Shown here one piece after another: positions 9,293 through 19,200 of a stretch of DNA of 64,000 bases. The position numbers and the translations under genes are program-made. A model generated the notes under the pieces. That model was not told the origin of the DNA, did no database searches, and saw only the letters and a list, made by a program, of their open reading frames with translations. The stretch is from Legionella cincinnatiensis (GTDB lineage: Bacteria > Pseudomonadota > Gammaproteobacteria > Legionellales > Legionellaceae): contig NZ_UGNX01000001.1 of assembly GCF_900452415.1 (NCBI RefSeq), positions 2,728,001 to 2,792,000 on the forward strand, given 5' to 3'. How positions within the stretch are numbered: the first letter of the stretch is position 1; each line of letters begins with the position of its first letter.

Positions 9293-12200
9293 ATGTTAGT
9301 CGATAGTGCTCAACGATGCCACGCCACTGATCCTTCTTTATCCTTTATCGTTCAAGCTCCCGCAGGCTCGGGAAAAACGGAAATACTGACTCAACGTTAT
9401 TTACGGCTATTAAGCACTGTAAAAGCTCCTGAACAAATTGTTGCATTAACCTTTACTCGCAAAGCAGCAAGTGAAATGCGGGAGCGTATTCTATTTGCAC
9501 TACAGCAAGCAGCAAATCATCAACCAGCCAATAGCCCGCATCAGCAAATGACATTAGATTTTGCTCATAAAGCGCTTCATTTTGATGCTCATTATCACTG
9601 GAACTTATTACAACAGCCTAGTCGATTAAGAGTTATTACTATTGATTCTTTATGTCAAAGCATCAATCAGGCAATTCCTTTATTGGAAAAACAAATTGCC
9701 TACGCACAAATTACTGATAAAACGAGCAGTCACTATTTAAATGCCGGCCGGCATTGTATCCAATATGCACTGGTAACACCGCACTACCAAGAAGCAATAA
9801 AAACTCTTTTATTGCATGTTGATAACCGCCAAGATCGATTACTTGATTTATTTAGTGAACTTTTATCTCAAAGGGAGCAATGGATTGTACCTCTATTTCA
9901 AGCACGTGCCCAAGAAAAAGCAACTTTTGAACATGCATTGAAAATTATAGAACAGCATGAATTAAACCGTTTCAAAAAAAGCGTACCTCAACATATAGCC
10001 AACGAATTAACTAAAAATGCGCGCCAATTGGCGCTCATAGAAAATAATCCCGACTCTCCTCGTTACCTACTTAGAGATTGGTATGATTTTGAACAAACAA
10101 ATCAAGAGATGGCAACAGCTTTAAGCAAGTTGCTCCTTACAAATGACGCTAATTTTCGTAAAAGTTTCGATCATCATGTGGGGCTTCTAAGTAGCTCTTG
10201 TTCTCCTGAGGAATATAAAAAATTAAAAAATGCAAGCAAAGAACTATTAAGTGAACTTAATGAATATCCTGATTTTCTTGAGGCATTAATCCAAGTAAGC
10301 AAATTACCCAATCCACAATACGATCCGGAACAATGGGGGGTATTACAAGCCTTATTTTTATTGCTACCTCTTCTTGTAGGTCATTTACACGTATTATTCA
10401 GTGAAAAGAATGAAGTTGATTTTACCACCATATCCCAACAAGCTTTAGCTGCATTAGGCGATGCAGATAATCCTACTGATTTAGCATTATATTTAGATAA
10501 TACACTTCATCACATTTTAGTCGATGAATTTCAAGATACATCAATTACTCAATTTGAATTGTTAACTAAATTAGTGCATGGCTGGCAGGAAGGTGATGGT
10601 AAAACTCTTTTTATTGTTGGTGATCCCATGCAATCTATCTACCGCTTCAGGCAAGCAGAAGTAGGATTATTTTTTAAGGCTAAAGAACAAGGTATAGGAT
10701 CAGTCAAACTTCACCCGCTTGAATTAAGCTGTAATTTTCGATCCACACAAACTATTGTTGATTGGGTCAATAAGCACTTTACACACATTTTCCCGGCACA
10801 AATTGATATAGAATCTGGAGCAGTTCCATTTCATCCTAGCGTTAATGTCATTAAAAATAAAGAGAATAGCGCTATTTATGCCCTAAAATTTAAAAACCGT
10901 GAACAAGAAGCACAAAAACTTATTCAATTCATTCAACATGAGTTGCAAGCCTATCCTCATCAAAGCATTGCCATCTTGGTTCGCTCAAGAACACAATTGA
11001 GTACAATTATTCGTTTGTTGCGCCAGCATCAAATTCCCTATCAAGGTACTGATATCACGTTACTGACTCATCTTAGTCATTTGCGGGATGCGTGGTCATT
11101 AACCCAAGCTTTATTAGCTCCAGCCAATCGCCTTTCATGGCTTGCAGTTCTGCGTAGTCCTTATTGCGGTTTGTCTTTACCAGATATTCATGCTATAGCT
11201 CGCTTTAATACTAAAAAGTCTATTTATTTTGCTTTATTAAACCTTAATAAAATTCAGGGAATAAGTGAAGAAGGTAGCGTCCGAGCTGGTTTTTTAATTC
11301 GTGTAATGCACCAGGCATTAACCCAAAGATATGAGACCCAACTTTCCTCATGGGTGATTCATACTTTAAAAAAATTGCACATAAATAATATTCTGAATGA
11401 AAGCCAACTCAATGATCTTGAACAATTCTGGACCCTACTCGATCGTTATGAGGAAGATGGCCGTTTGCCAGATATGAAAGAGTTTCTCATAGAACTTAAG
11501 AAACTCTATTCACAGCAAGCAAACTCCTCTCGTTTACACGTGATGACAATCCATAAATCTAAGGGTTTAGAATTTGATACCATTTTATTACCAGGGTTGG
11601 GAGCACAAGCGAATCATGGAGATAAGCCCATGTTACGCTGGCTTAACTTACCGACCCAAAAACATGGCAATTTATTATTGATGTCACCGATACACGCGGC
11701 ACACCAAGAACATTGTGCGTTGTATGATTATCTTACTCAATTAGATGAAGTTAAAAGTCGTTATGAAGCACAGCGATTATTATATGTAGCCGTAACACGG
11801 GCAAAATCGCGCTTGTATTTAATGGATTACTCTGAAAAATCGTCGAAAAGTTCATTCCGCAGTCTTCTTAAACAGCAAGAATTTATCGACGATGAAACAA
11901 CATGTCTCACCGAAGAAGAAAAGTTATCGTTACCTAAACTGCAACGTTTACCACTCCATTATTATCTCAGTCCAAAAACCGATGTTCTCTTTAATACCAA
12001 TACATCAACTACATCTTTAGCAACCAGTATTCCTCGATTAATCGGTATCATAACACATCGGTTATTACACTGGATTTGTGATCATCACCCAGAAACAATA
12101 GCTGAAGTTCCCTGGAATTTACCTCGTTATGAATTAAGGAAATTAGGATTTGATGAAAAAATGCAACTTGATGCATTACAAACAATCCAAAAGCAGATTA

Positions 12201-12547
12201 CCAGCCTGTTTGAAGATCCAACAGGTTCATGGATTATTGCCAAACATCAGCAAGAGCTAAATGAATATGAATTATTAGTAGAACAAAAAAATATCCCCAT
12301 TACCCGCATTATTGATCGTACTTTCGAAGATCAAGGCAAACGCTGGATTATTGATTTTAAAACAGGCAAAGAAGATGAGGGTTCCTTGCTCAAGCACCAA
12401 CAGCAAGTCAATGAATACAGTTCTTATTTATCAAGCCGCGTTTATCTTCCTATCTATTGCGGTATCTATTATCTTGCAAGCAATCATTGGGTGAGTTGGC
12501 ACTATAACTCTGTTTCAATTCTTACTGTTTCTGATGAAATTCCATAA
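9293..12547 (+). CDS. AddA/RecB-type UvrD-family helicase-exonuclease
   Basis: A 1084-residue superfamily-1 helicase joined to a C-terminal nuclease. Helicase motifs in order: Walker A APAGSGKTE, LTFTRKAASEM, Walker B ILVDEFQDTS, VGDPMQSIYRFRQ, LSCNFRST, VMTIHKSKGLEFD and LLYVAVTRAKSR. The nuclease part near the C-terminus has GIITHRLLHW, then ITRIID and IIDFKTGK, the PD-(D/E)XK core as in AddA and RecB. Such enzymes process double-strand ends for recombination. AddA normally has an AddB partner next to it; none is present here. I choose ATG 9293 over the upstream TTG at 9281 because no strong ribosome-binding site supports the longer form. Confidence 0.85.
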   Translation: MLVDSAQRCHATDPSLSFIVQAPAGSGKTEILTQRYLRLLSTVKAPEQIVALTFTRKAASEMRERILFALQQAANHQPANSPHQQMTLDFAHKALHFDAHYHWNLLQQPSRLRVITIDSLCQSINQAIPLLEKQIAYAQITDKTSSHYLNAGRHCIQYALVTPHYQEAIKTLLLHVDNRQDRLLDLFSELLSQREQWIVPLFQARAQEKATFEHALKIIEQHELNRFKKSVPQHIANELTKNARQLALIENNPDSPRYLLRDWYDFEQTNQEMATALSKLLLTNDANFRKSFDHHVGLLSSSCSPEEYKKLKNASKELLSELNEYPDFLEALIQVSKLPNPQYDPEQWGVLQALFLLLPLLVGHLHVLFSEKNEVDFTTISQQALAALGDADNPTDLALYLDNTLHHILVDEFQDTSITQFELLTKLVHGWQEGDGKTLFIVGDPMQSIYRFRQAEVGLFFKAKEQGIGSVKLHPLELSCNFRSTQTIVDWVNKHFTHIFPAQIDIESGAVPFHPSVNVIKNKENSAIYALKFKNREQEAQKLIQFIQHELQAYPHQSIAILVRSRTQLSTIIRLLRQHQIPYQGTDITLLTHLSHLRDAWSLTQALLAPANRLSWLAVLRSPYCGLSLPDIHAIARFNTKKSIYFALLNLNKIQGISEEGSVRAGFLIRVMHQALTQRYETQLSSWVIHTLKKLHINNILNESQLNDLEQFWTLLDRYEEDGRLPDMKEFLIELKKLYSQQANSSRLHVMTIHKSKGLEFDTILLPGLGAQANHGDKPMLRWLNLPTQKHGNLLLMSPIHAAHQEHCALYDYLTQLDEVKSRYEAQRLLYVAVTRAKSRLYLMDYSEKSSKSSFRSLLKQQEFIDDETTCLTEEEKLSLPKLQRLPLHYYLSPKTDVLFNTNTSTTSLATSIPRLIGIITHRLLHWICDHHPETIAEVPWNLPRYELRKLGFDEKMQLDALQTIQKQITSLFEDPTGSWIIAKHQQELNEYELLVEQKNIPITRIIDRTFEDQGKRWIIDFKTGKEDEGSLLKHQQQVNEYSSYLSSRVYLPIYCGIYYLASNHWVSWHYNSVSILTVSDEIP

Positions 12548-12646
12548 ATCAAAAATAGTAACAAGAATGTTTGCTAAAGACCAAATCTAATTCTATGAAA
12601 TAATACCTCTGTGCGTTATTATTCCATTTTGGTAACCTCCCTAAAC

Positions 12647-12785
12647 TTAACGTGAGTTTGGGATAAGAAAGGCAAATCATTACTCCGGCTCGTTCGGGCT
12701 GAGGAGGCGTCTTAAAGCCTTGCTGCTATGACTTCGCCCGAACGAAATCAGGTAGATTCTGGATCTTATCCATAACTCACGTTAA
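12647..12785. mobile_element. MITE-like inverted-repeat element, copy 1 (139 bp)
   Basis: The ends are inverted copies: TTAACGTGAGTTTGGGATAA on the left, and TTAACGTGAGTTATGGATAA when the right end is read on the other strand. The interior shares CGTTCGGGCTGAGGAGGCGT with the copies at 26662 and 49433, and has a CGTTCGGGC / GCCCGAACG pair. There is no coding capacity. It sits between the helicase-nuclease gene and mrp, ending 23 bp before the mrp start, so it may contribute to the mrp leader. No clear target duplication can be assigned because the ends are TTAA-rich. Confidence 0.75.
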
Positions 12786-12808
12786 CTTAATAACGCTGAG
12801 ACTAATCC

Positions 12809-13882
12809 ATGACCACTGAAAATACTGTAATTCACTTAATGAATACCTTAAAAGACCCATTTCTTGGCCTTACAGGTAAAGAAATGAATTTACAGTGCAG
12901 CATTGAACTACTTCAAAATCAACTGATCCTGAACCTTACCGCTGGTTTTCCCTCTAGCTTATTGGAAAAGCAATACAAACCCTTATTGCTTACAGCGCTA
13001 CAGTCCGAATTCCCCAACCATCAGGTTGTACTTCGAATAAGTCATTATATTAAAGCCCATAGAACACAACTTGTTGGTAAAGGCTTACGCGGTGTCAAAA
13101 ATACCATTGCGATTGCGTCAGGAAAAGGAGGAGTAGGAAAATCTACAGTGACAGTCAACCTTGCAACTGCATTAGCTCGCCTTGGAGCTCGAGTAGGAAT
13201 TTTGGATGCTGATATCTATGGCCCAAGTATGCCATTAATGCTTGGTAAAACAGAACCTGTACAAGTCAAAGAGGATCATTATCTTCCTGTAATAGCCCAT
13301 GGTATACAAACGATGTCTATTGGTTATTTAATGAATAATGAACAAGCATTAATTTGGCGTGGTCCTATGCTTGCTAAATCTCTTATCCAAATGTTGGATA
13401 TTACTCTTTGGGACGATTTAGATTATTTGTTCATTGATTTACCACCTGGAACTGGTGATATTCAACTCACCTTGGTACAAAAAATTCCTCTAACCGCAGC
13501 CATTGTAGTCACTACCCCACAAAACGTAGCAACCCTTGACGCACAAAAAGCATTAAGCATGTTTTCTAAAACAGGAATTGATGTATTAGGTATTGTAGAA
13601 AATATGTCCACCCATATCTGCAGCCAATGCGGGCATCAGGAAGCCATTTTTGGTACAGGTGGTGCGGCATCTCTTTGTGCCAACCACCATTGTCTCTTAC
13701 TGGGCCAACTTCCTCTAGACATACGTATCAGAAAACACTGTGACGAGGGACATCCTACTGCAACTCAAGCCCAAGATGAGCTAACAAATACATTTATAAA
13801 AGTAGCAATGAGAAGCGCTATTGAATTAGCGAAAAAACCAATTAATTACGCGGATAAATTTCCCAAAATTGTTGTTGAGTGA
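12809..13882 (+). CDS. mrp: Mrp/ApbC-family iron-sulfur cluster carrier ATPase
   Basis: A 357-residue P-loop ATPase. The N-terminal 95 residues form an MIP18/DUF59-like domain (LMNTLKDPFLGL). Then comes the deviant Walker A IASGKGGVGKSTV, ILDADIYGPSMPLMLG, and DLPPGTGDIQLT. CSQCGH near residue 270 supplies the CxxC that bridges a Fe-S cluster between two subunits. Mrp/ApbC proteins hand Fe-S clusters to apo-enzymes in the cytosol. The gene directly follows a MITE copy. Confidence 0.95.
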   Translation: MTTENTVIHLMNTLKDPFLGLTGKEMNLQCSIELLQNQLILNLTAGFPSSLLEKQYKPLLLTALQSEFPNHQVVLRISHYIKAHRTQLVGKGLRGVKNTIAIASGKGGVGKSTVTVNLATALARLGARVGILDADIYGPSMPLMLGKTEPVQVKEDHYLPVIAHGIQTMSIGYLMNNEQALIWRGPMLAKSLIQMLDITLWDDLDYLFIDLPPGTGDIQLTLVQKIPLTAAIVVTTPQNVATLDAQKALSMFSKTGIDVLGIVENMSTHICSQCGHQEAIFGTGGAASLCANHHCLLLGQLPLDIRIRKHCDEGHPTATQAQDELTNTFIKVAMRSAIELAKKPINYADKFPKIVVE

Positions 13883-13974
13883 GATCTTTTCAAAGGTATA
13901 ATAGGAAGCTTAAATTTGGTCTTAGTGAAGTGGAGTTCAGAGTTAGGGAGTCGTCCACCTTACAGAGCTTAATC

Positions 13975-13994
13975 CCTGGTTGCAAGCAACCAGG
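13975..13994. repeat. Short perfect hairpin
   Basis: CCTGGTTG and CAACCAGG form an 8-bp perfect stem over CAAG, followed by GCTAC as in the other intergenic repeats. It lies between mrp and the CsiV-like gene. There is no T-tract. Confidence 0.6.
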
Positions 13995-14028
13995 CTACAA
14001 TAATAACAATCAAAAAATAAAATAAACC

Positions 14029-14571
14029 ATGGAACGATCAATAATAATAATTCTAAGTATCCTGTATTCGTGTTTAAGTTTCGCCAAATCCTTATATCAA
14101 ATTGATTTAATTATTTTTACTCATCCAAATCAAATTAGTGGACTAACTATTAATACCCCCCTCCTCCCACCAAGTTCAAACGCAATATCTTTACACCCAG
14201 ATACAGAAAAATCTGGGAAGCCTTATCGTTTGTTACCCGTATCTTATTCAAGTCTCCGTGATGAATACTACCTATTAACCCGTAAAGGCCACTATCAAGT
14301 ACTCGGCCATTATTCATGGAGACAACCAGCAAATAATCAAAGTCAAGTTGCCTTGCCCTTTGTTGAACATAATGGTTGGCAAATGCAAGGAACCCTAGAT
14401 ATAAGACAAACTAACTATTATTCTTTAGATGCAGAACTTCAAGTATCTCCTCCAAGTAATCCACATGAATCGTTTATAGTGTCACAAAAGCAACGTTTAA
14501 AAGGGAATGTAATTTATTATTTGGATAATGCACAGGTTGGCATGGTAGTTAAAATTCATCAATTATCATAG
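14029..14571 (+). CDS. CsiV-like periplasmic protein (putative peptidoglycan-binding)
   Basis: A 180-residue protein with an N-terminal signal peptide (IIIILSILYSCLSFAKS). The mature start YQIDLIIFTHP and the later HYQVLGHYSWRQPA resemble the CsiV family, whose members in gamma-proteobacteria begin with a strand reading roughly 'xVELIVFxxP' and share a 'Y-x-x-L-x-H-x-x-W-x-Q-P' motif. In Vibrio cholerae CsiV supports resistance to non-canonical D-amino acids in the wall. The assignment is by motif memory and only moderately certain; otherwise it is an unknown periplasmic protein. Confidence 0.6.
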   Translation: MERSIIIILSILYSCLSFAKSLYQIDLIIFTHPNQISGLTINTPLLPPSSNAISLHPDTEKSGKPYRLLPVSYSSLRDEYYLLTRKGHYQVLGHYSWRQPANNQSQVALPFVEHNGWQMQGTLDIRQTNYYSLDAELQVSPPSNPHESFIVSQKQRLKGNVIYYLDNAQVGMVVKIHQLS

Positions 14572-14610
14572 AGTACTCCGCAACTAAGATCCAGGGTCTC
14601 CAATATGCCC

Positions 14611-14631
14611 ATCTTCCGCGAAGCGGAAGAT
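14611..14631. repeat. Perfect short hairpin
   Basis: ATCTTCCGC and GCGGAAGAT form a 9-bp perfect stem with a GAA loop, 39 bp after the CsiV-like gene. A similar TTCCGCGAAAGCGGA hairpin lies near 49213-49230. No T-tract follows. Confidence 0.65.
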
Positions 14632-14727
14632 CCAGATGCAGCAAACATCTTCATCTTACTATTCTGATGATTAACAATGATAAAAACTTAACAATGAACA
14701 AAATACAATATTAATGGAGATATTAAA

Positions 14728-15186
14728 ATGTTAAAAAAATATTTAGTAAAGCATGAAAAAAATAATACGCCAATAAAGACCTCAGTCCAGAGTCCTGAAT
14801 CTAATAATATGATTCAAACATACTTAGAGCAATTACACATACGCTCTAAAGAGCAAATATCCCAAGAACAAGCAGAAAAAAACTTTAATGGGATGTTTGA
14901 TCAATTATTTAAAACGCCAGAACAATACGAATCGTATATGAAAAAATATACATCTGATGGAATTGGAGCCAGTATTTTTCCTACTACATCTCCCAATGCA
15001 TGCTTATTACCCGATCAAATTAAGGACGAATTAACAATAACCCCAATTCATCATTCAAGTTTTTGTAGATCAAATAAAAGACCTTCTCAACTTGGTTTTT
15101 TTACTCAACAATCAAATGCGAGTGAAAAATCAAAAGATCAAATTGAGGAAAAGTCTGACACATCTTCATTTTGTACATTAAGTTAA
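14728..15186 (+). CDS. Unknown 152-residue protein ending in a CaaX box (effector candidate)
   Basis: A hydrophilic protein with no signal peptide or membrane segment, preceded by TGGAGATATTAAA as ribosome-binding site. The C-terminal tail is polar and charged (ASEKSKDQIEEKSDTSS) and ends in FCTLS. The last four residues Cys-Thr-Leu-Ser fit a eukaryotic CaaX prenylation box, with Ser at X favouring farnesylation. The Glu/Lys-rich run about 15 residues from the end also resembles a Dot/Icm E-block. Several Legionella effectors, for example AnkB, carry such boxes. The stop codon TAA lies inside a truncated MITE end, so the insertion may have set the C-terminus. Function unknown. Confidence 0.65.
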   Translation: MLKKYLVKHEKNNTPIKTSVQSPESNNMIQTYLEQLHIRSKEQISQEQAEKNFNGMFDQLFKTPEQYESYMKKYTSDGIGASIFPTTSPNACLLPDQIKDELTITPIHHSSFCRSNKRPSQLGFFTQQSNASEKSKDQIEEKSDTSSFCTLS

Positions 15187-15238
15187 CGTGGGTATTGGAT
15201 AAAGAATCTATTGAGAGCCAGCCTTCAGCCCGAACGCT
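15183..15238. mobile_element. Truncated MITE end fragment
   Basis: TTAACGTGGGTATTGGATAA matches the terminal repeat of the MITE family with a few changes. It is followed after about 25 bp by CAGCCCGAACG, the reverse complement of the internal CGTTCGGGCTG, so the middle is deleted or rearranged. It overlaps the last codons of the preceding gene. Confidence 0.6.
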
Positions 15239-15418
15239 CCAAGTGAAAAATAGATCAAGATCATTTTTTAGTTTAAATTTTGTGGGAATAGATCAGCTCG
15301 CGAAAGCAGGGGCCCATGCTAATGAAGGCACAATTCCCCTATAGATTTGAGCAGATTACTGCTTACTGAGTCATCTTCCAACAATACATAGGCATCAACA
15401 GCGGAAGAGCCAAGATAC

Positions 15419-15718
15419 TTATCGTTTACCAGGAGGAAAAACGTGATCAAACACAGTCGCTCCTCCTTCCACCACACGTTGTATTGAAGTATTCATATCT
15501 GAAATATTAGCATCAGACTTACTTGAAAAGAACCCCCAAAAACCACCTGATTGCTGGCGTCGCCCTACTTCGTGCAATCCAAATAACGCTGCGGCGGTCA
15601 GTGTTAGTGACGCAAATGTGCCTAATCTGGGATAAAAAGGTGACATAAACAAATTTCCAAAACTAATCAATGCACCAGTTTTTAATACTTTTTCAGGATT
15701 TATTTGATCTCGAGGCAT
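15419..15718 (-). CDS. Small membrane protein, member 2 of a tandem paralogous pair
   Basis: A 99-residue protein with a central hydrophobic segment (GTFASLTLTAAALFGLHEVGRR) and a soluble C-terminus ending GGATVFDHVFPPGKR. It is clearly paralogous to the next gene upstream at 15749: shared M-x-RD-x-IN start, KT-x-x-L, P-x-Y, HE-(V/I)-G-(R/K)-R after the membrane segment, and GG-x-x-(V/I)-FD-x-x-FP near the end. Even the leader AAGGAATTGGT before the ATG is the same. Function unknown; no secretion signal peptide. Confidence 0.72.
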   Translation of the reverse strand: MPRDQINPEKVLKTGALISFGNLFMSPFYPRLGTFASLTLTAAALFGLHEVGRRQQSGGFWGFFSSKSDANISDMNTSIQRVVEGGATVFDHVFPPGKR

Positions 15719-15748
15719 ACCAATTCCTTTGATAAATCATTCAAGCGA

Positions 15749-16081
15749 TTATCTGTGATTGCTAGGACCTTGCGGAAATAGTTCATCAAATATGACTTTT
15801 CCTCCAACAGCAATATTTGCCGCAGCAGTTTGAACTTCTGTGCTCTTATCACCTGTAGCACTACCAAAAAATGTATTTAAATTATTTATTCCATTGGCAG
15901 CAGGTCTTCTTCTTTTACCGATCTCATGTGCACTATATAAAAATGCACCGGTAGCTACTAATGCAGCAGATAACCCTATTTTTGCATCAGCCCAATAAAG
16001 CGGAGCAAGAACTGTATTGAGCAGAGCAGCTAAGGTCACTGTCTTGCCTACATCATCTACATTTATTTTATCTCGTGCCAT
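15749..16081 (-). CDS. Small membrane protein, member 1 of a tandem paralogous pair
   Basis: A 110-residue protein with two hydrophobic stretches (about residues 15-30 and 33-52) followed by HEIGKRRR and a soluble tail ending DELFPQGPSNHR. It is the first gene of a two-gene run, 30 bp upstream of its paralogue at 15419, and shares the AAGGAATTGGT leader. The pair arose by tandem duplication that included the ribosome-binding site. Function unknown. The location among effector candidates makes an accessory role likely. Confidence 0.72.
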   Translation of the reverse strand: MARDKINVDDVGKTVTLAALLNTVLAPLYWADAKIGLSAALVATGAFLYSAHEIGKRRRPAANGINNLNTFFGSATGDKSTEVQTAAANIAVGGKVIFDELFPQGPSNHR

Positions 16082-16287
16082 ACCAATTCCTTGTGATAAT
16101 TATTTTCCAGTACAGACTATTGGAGAGACAATAAAATTGCAAGCATAATTTAATAACCTCTTGTATAGTAAATCAGCATTGATCTTGGATTATTGTTTCT
16201 CATCAGACCAAATAAAAAACATAGTGGATTGAAATAAATTAAAATGAACTTATAATCACAGTTTTTTGCACTAGATAGAAAGAAATC

Positions 16288-19200
16288 ATGTCGAGCCAAG
16301 GTAAAATTATTAATGCAGTCAATCTATGCCTCAAGCAAAAACCAAATATTGATTTTGAACTGAACCAAAAAGGAGTTTGTGCAGGACTCGCTGCATTATA
16401 TGTCAAATATGCCTTAGAAAAGAAAGCTGCACAGTTTTTCTCTTTACTTGACCAGTTGGCTTCTCTACCCAGTAATTATCGTTTAGGGAGCAATCATGCT
16501 ATTGACAATTTCATTATCCAAATAGATAAAGCATTTCGTCCATCTGAATATTGTGGTTATGAAATCCATCAAGGTGATCTCGAAAAAACCTTAGATATTC
16601 AAAATAAACCACTGAGTAATGAATTGAACTTAGGACTCATTACTGATGAATCCTGTTGGAAAGAACTAATTAAAAAAATCAGTCGTAATGATCGATCTTA
16701 TTTTATTACGAGCAAAAATCATGCGATTGCATTAACATTCCGCAATGGAAAATATGTTGTCTATGACCCTAATTACAGTAAAAAAATAAAAGAATTCGAT
16801 TCAATCGATGAGTTAATTAAAGAAATTAAAGATTGTTTTGAATATACTGAGCATACTTTCGGCTTAGCAATTCGCAGCTTTGCTCATCCTAATGATGCTA
16901 AAGAGTCTTATCCTACCTATGAGGAACTTCACCAAATCGCTTTTGCTCATCAAACACATACAAACTCCAGTGCATTTGCTGCCCTAGCTGGAGATATCAA
17001 TACCCTAAATTATTTATTTAAAAAGGACAAAATCGACTTAGACTCCTTGGCAAAAGAATATCTTCGTCCAGAGTTTAATGACCTATTACTGCAACAACCT
17101 AAATCTTCTAGGATCAAAAATGCCCTGCTACGAGGGATTATGGTAACTCTTTATACAGGAACTCACAACGAAACGGAAAAACTAATTCATCACTATCTCA
17201 AAACCTATACTACCCTTGAGGAACAGAATGAATTAAAAGAAGTAGTACAAAAACAACTGAGTGAACCACTACCAGACTTAATGAAAAAGAAGGCAAACTA
17301 CAGCAGTCTATTAAGGGTTCTTGATCAATTTAATCTACCCCCTCATCCAGAATATCAAACGAATTACAATCACTTACAGCTTTTAACCTTTATTCATCAA
17401 GAGAGTAATTTCCAAATAAGTCATTTGTTTTTAAGCAAGCTCTCTCCTGAGCAACTCATCAAGCAAATTCAACATGCAGCAATTGCCAATCAACATCATG
17501 TCTTAAGTTTATTATTTACTCATTTAACAAATACCCAGATTGATCCTACAACCTTTCCTTCTATTTTTAATAAAGAAGTGATTAATAAAATTGATGCCAC
17601 GACCTTATCAAAACTTCTTAGTAGGGGTTTTATGGTCAATACTAAAGAGCCTGATTTACTCTTCTTATGCATACAACGTAAAGATAAATCCATTTTTGAG
17701 ACTTATGCCCGTGCTTGGTCAGAACAAACAAACCACCCAGAGATTTGGAAGCAAATTGATAAACATGAATACTCGTCAATTGATCTAAGAACATCAATAG
17801 GCTCAGCTTCGTTACTGAATGCACTAATTTTTCTACGTAAAAATGAACATATAAAAAATGCTTGGCGTAAAGATATTCCAGCAGAAATAATAAAAAGTGG
17901 CTTAACGATAGCCATTTTAAATGATAACCAGGAAATGTGCTTATTTCTCCAAGAAAAGCTTAAAGATCCGCTTGAGATAGATACCTTAGAATTTCTTTAT
18001 AAAAAAGGACTAGAAGAAAACAATTTAGCCATTTTATCCATTCTCACGCAATTAAATTTCAATGTATTACGCATGACTCAGGATATTCGTGCTTTATTGA
18101 TGCTTTGCTATGATTATGATGATTATTCAGTGATTGAACATTGTTTTGAACAAGCAAGTCCTAAGATTAGAAAACTTATTTTAGAATACAGTTTAATGTG
18201 GAACCTCACACCAATCATCAAGATATACATACAGAAGGAACCGCAACTTTTTAATGAATACCTCAATGAAGCAATGCAAACCCCATCAAAACTCGCGAAA
18301 CTGAATCGAACAATAACCTTGCTTCCTCCTGATACCCTTTCATTAAAATGTGACGAACAAACACAAAAAAATCAAATCAAAGAATGGTGCAAAAAAAAGC
18401 TATTTCACTTAGCTGAAACATTATGTATAAAAATAACGTGGAAAAAAGAGGAACTGAATGAATTCATGGATGAGCTCATACATGATAAAAATGAAAATGG
18501 AATTATCTTACTCTTAAAAATCTACCCTCAGTTAAAAGAAAAACCCGAACTTACTGTTTTGCTCGCACGAAATAATTTATTAAAACCTTTGGACTTTTTA
18601 CTCGCCCGCGGCCACATTATTAATCCTGATTTAATTGAACAAATTTTCACAGCTGCTTTAATGCAAAATCACAAAAATCTAGTTGCACGATTTTTGAACC
18701 AAGGACTGATAACTCCAGCAACAAACCTAACGCAATCCTTAAAAAAGCTACTCCAAGAAGCCATAGAAAAAGACAGTGACGCTATAGAGCCTTTTATCCA
18801 CTCTAAGTCTGATTTTGCACTTGATTATAAAGAATTATTCCTTTTTAGTTGTGCTCAAAAAAAGGAAAAAATTGCAAACCAATTACTTGCTCAAGAATTT
18901 ATCTTGACTGACACTGAAAGACAATTCGCAATTCAGCAATTATTTGGAGAACAACCTGCTTCTGAATTGTTTGAAAGAGTCTATGCTCACGGTTATGGCA
19001 GACTTTACCAATTATTATTAAAAACAAATATTAAAAACCCAAGAGCATCATTGCTAAGTTCCATTAAAAATCCAGAACAAGATCCCGCATTTCAGCAAAC
19101 AGAATTGTATTTAAATCCTTTAAAACGAGCAATTAAAGAAAAAAATGAACCCGTTTTTAATAGCTTATTTACCCAAAGTGAATTACCCGCTGATCCCGAT

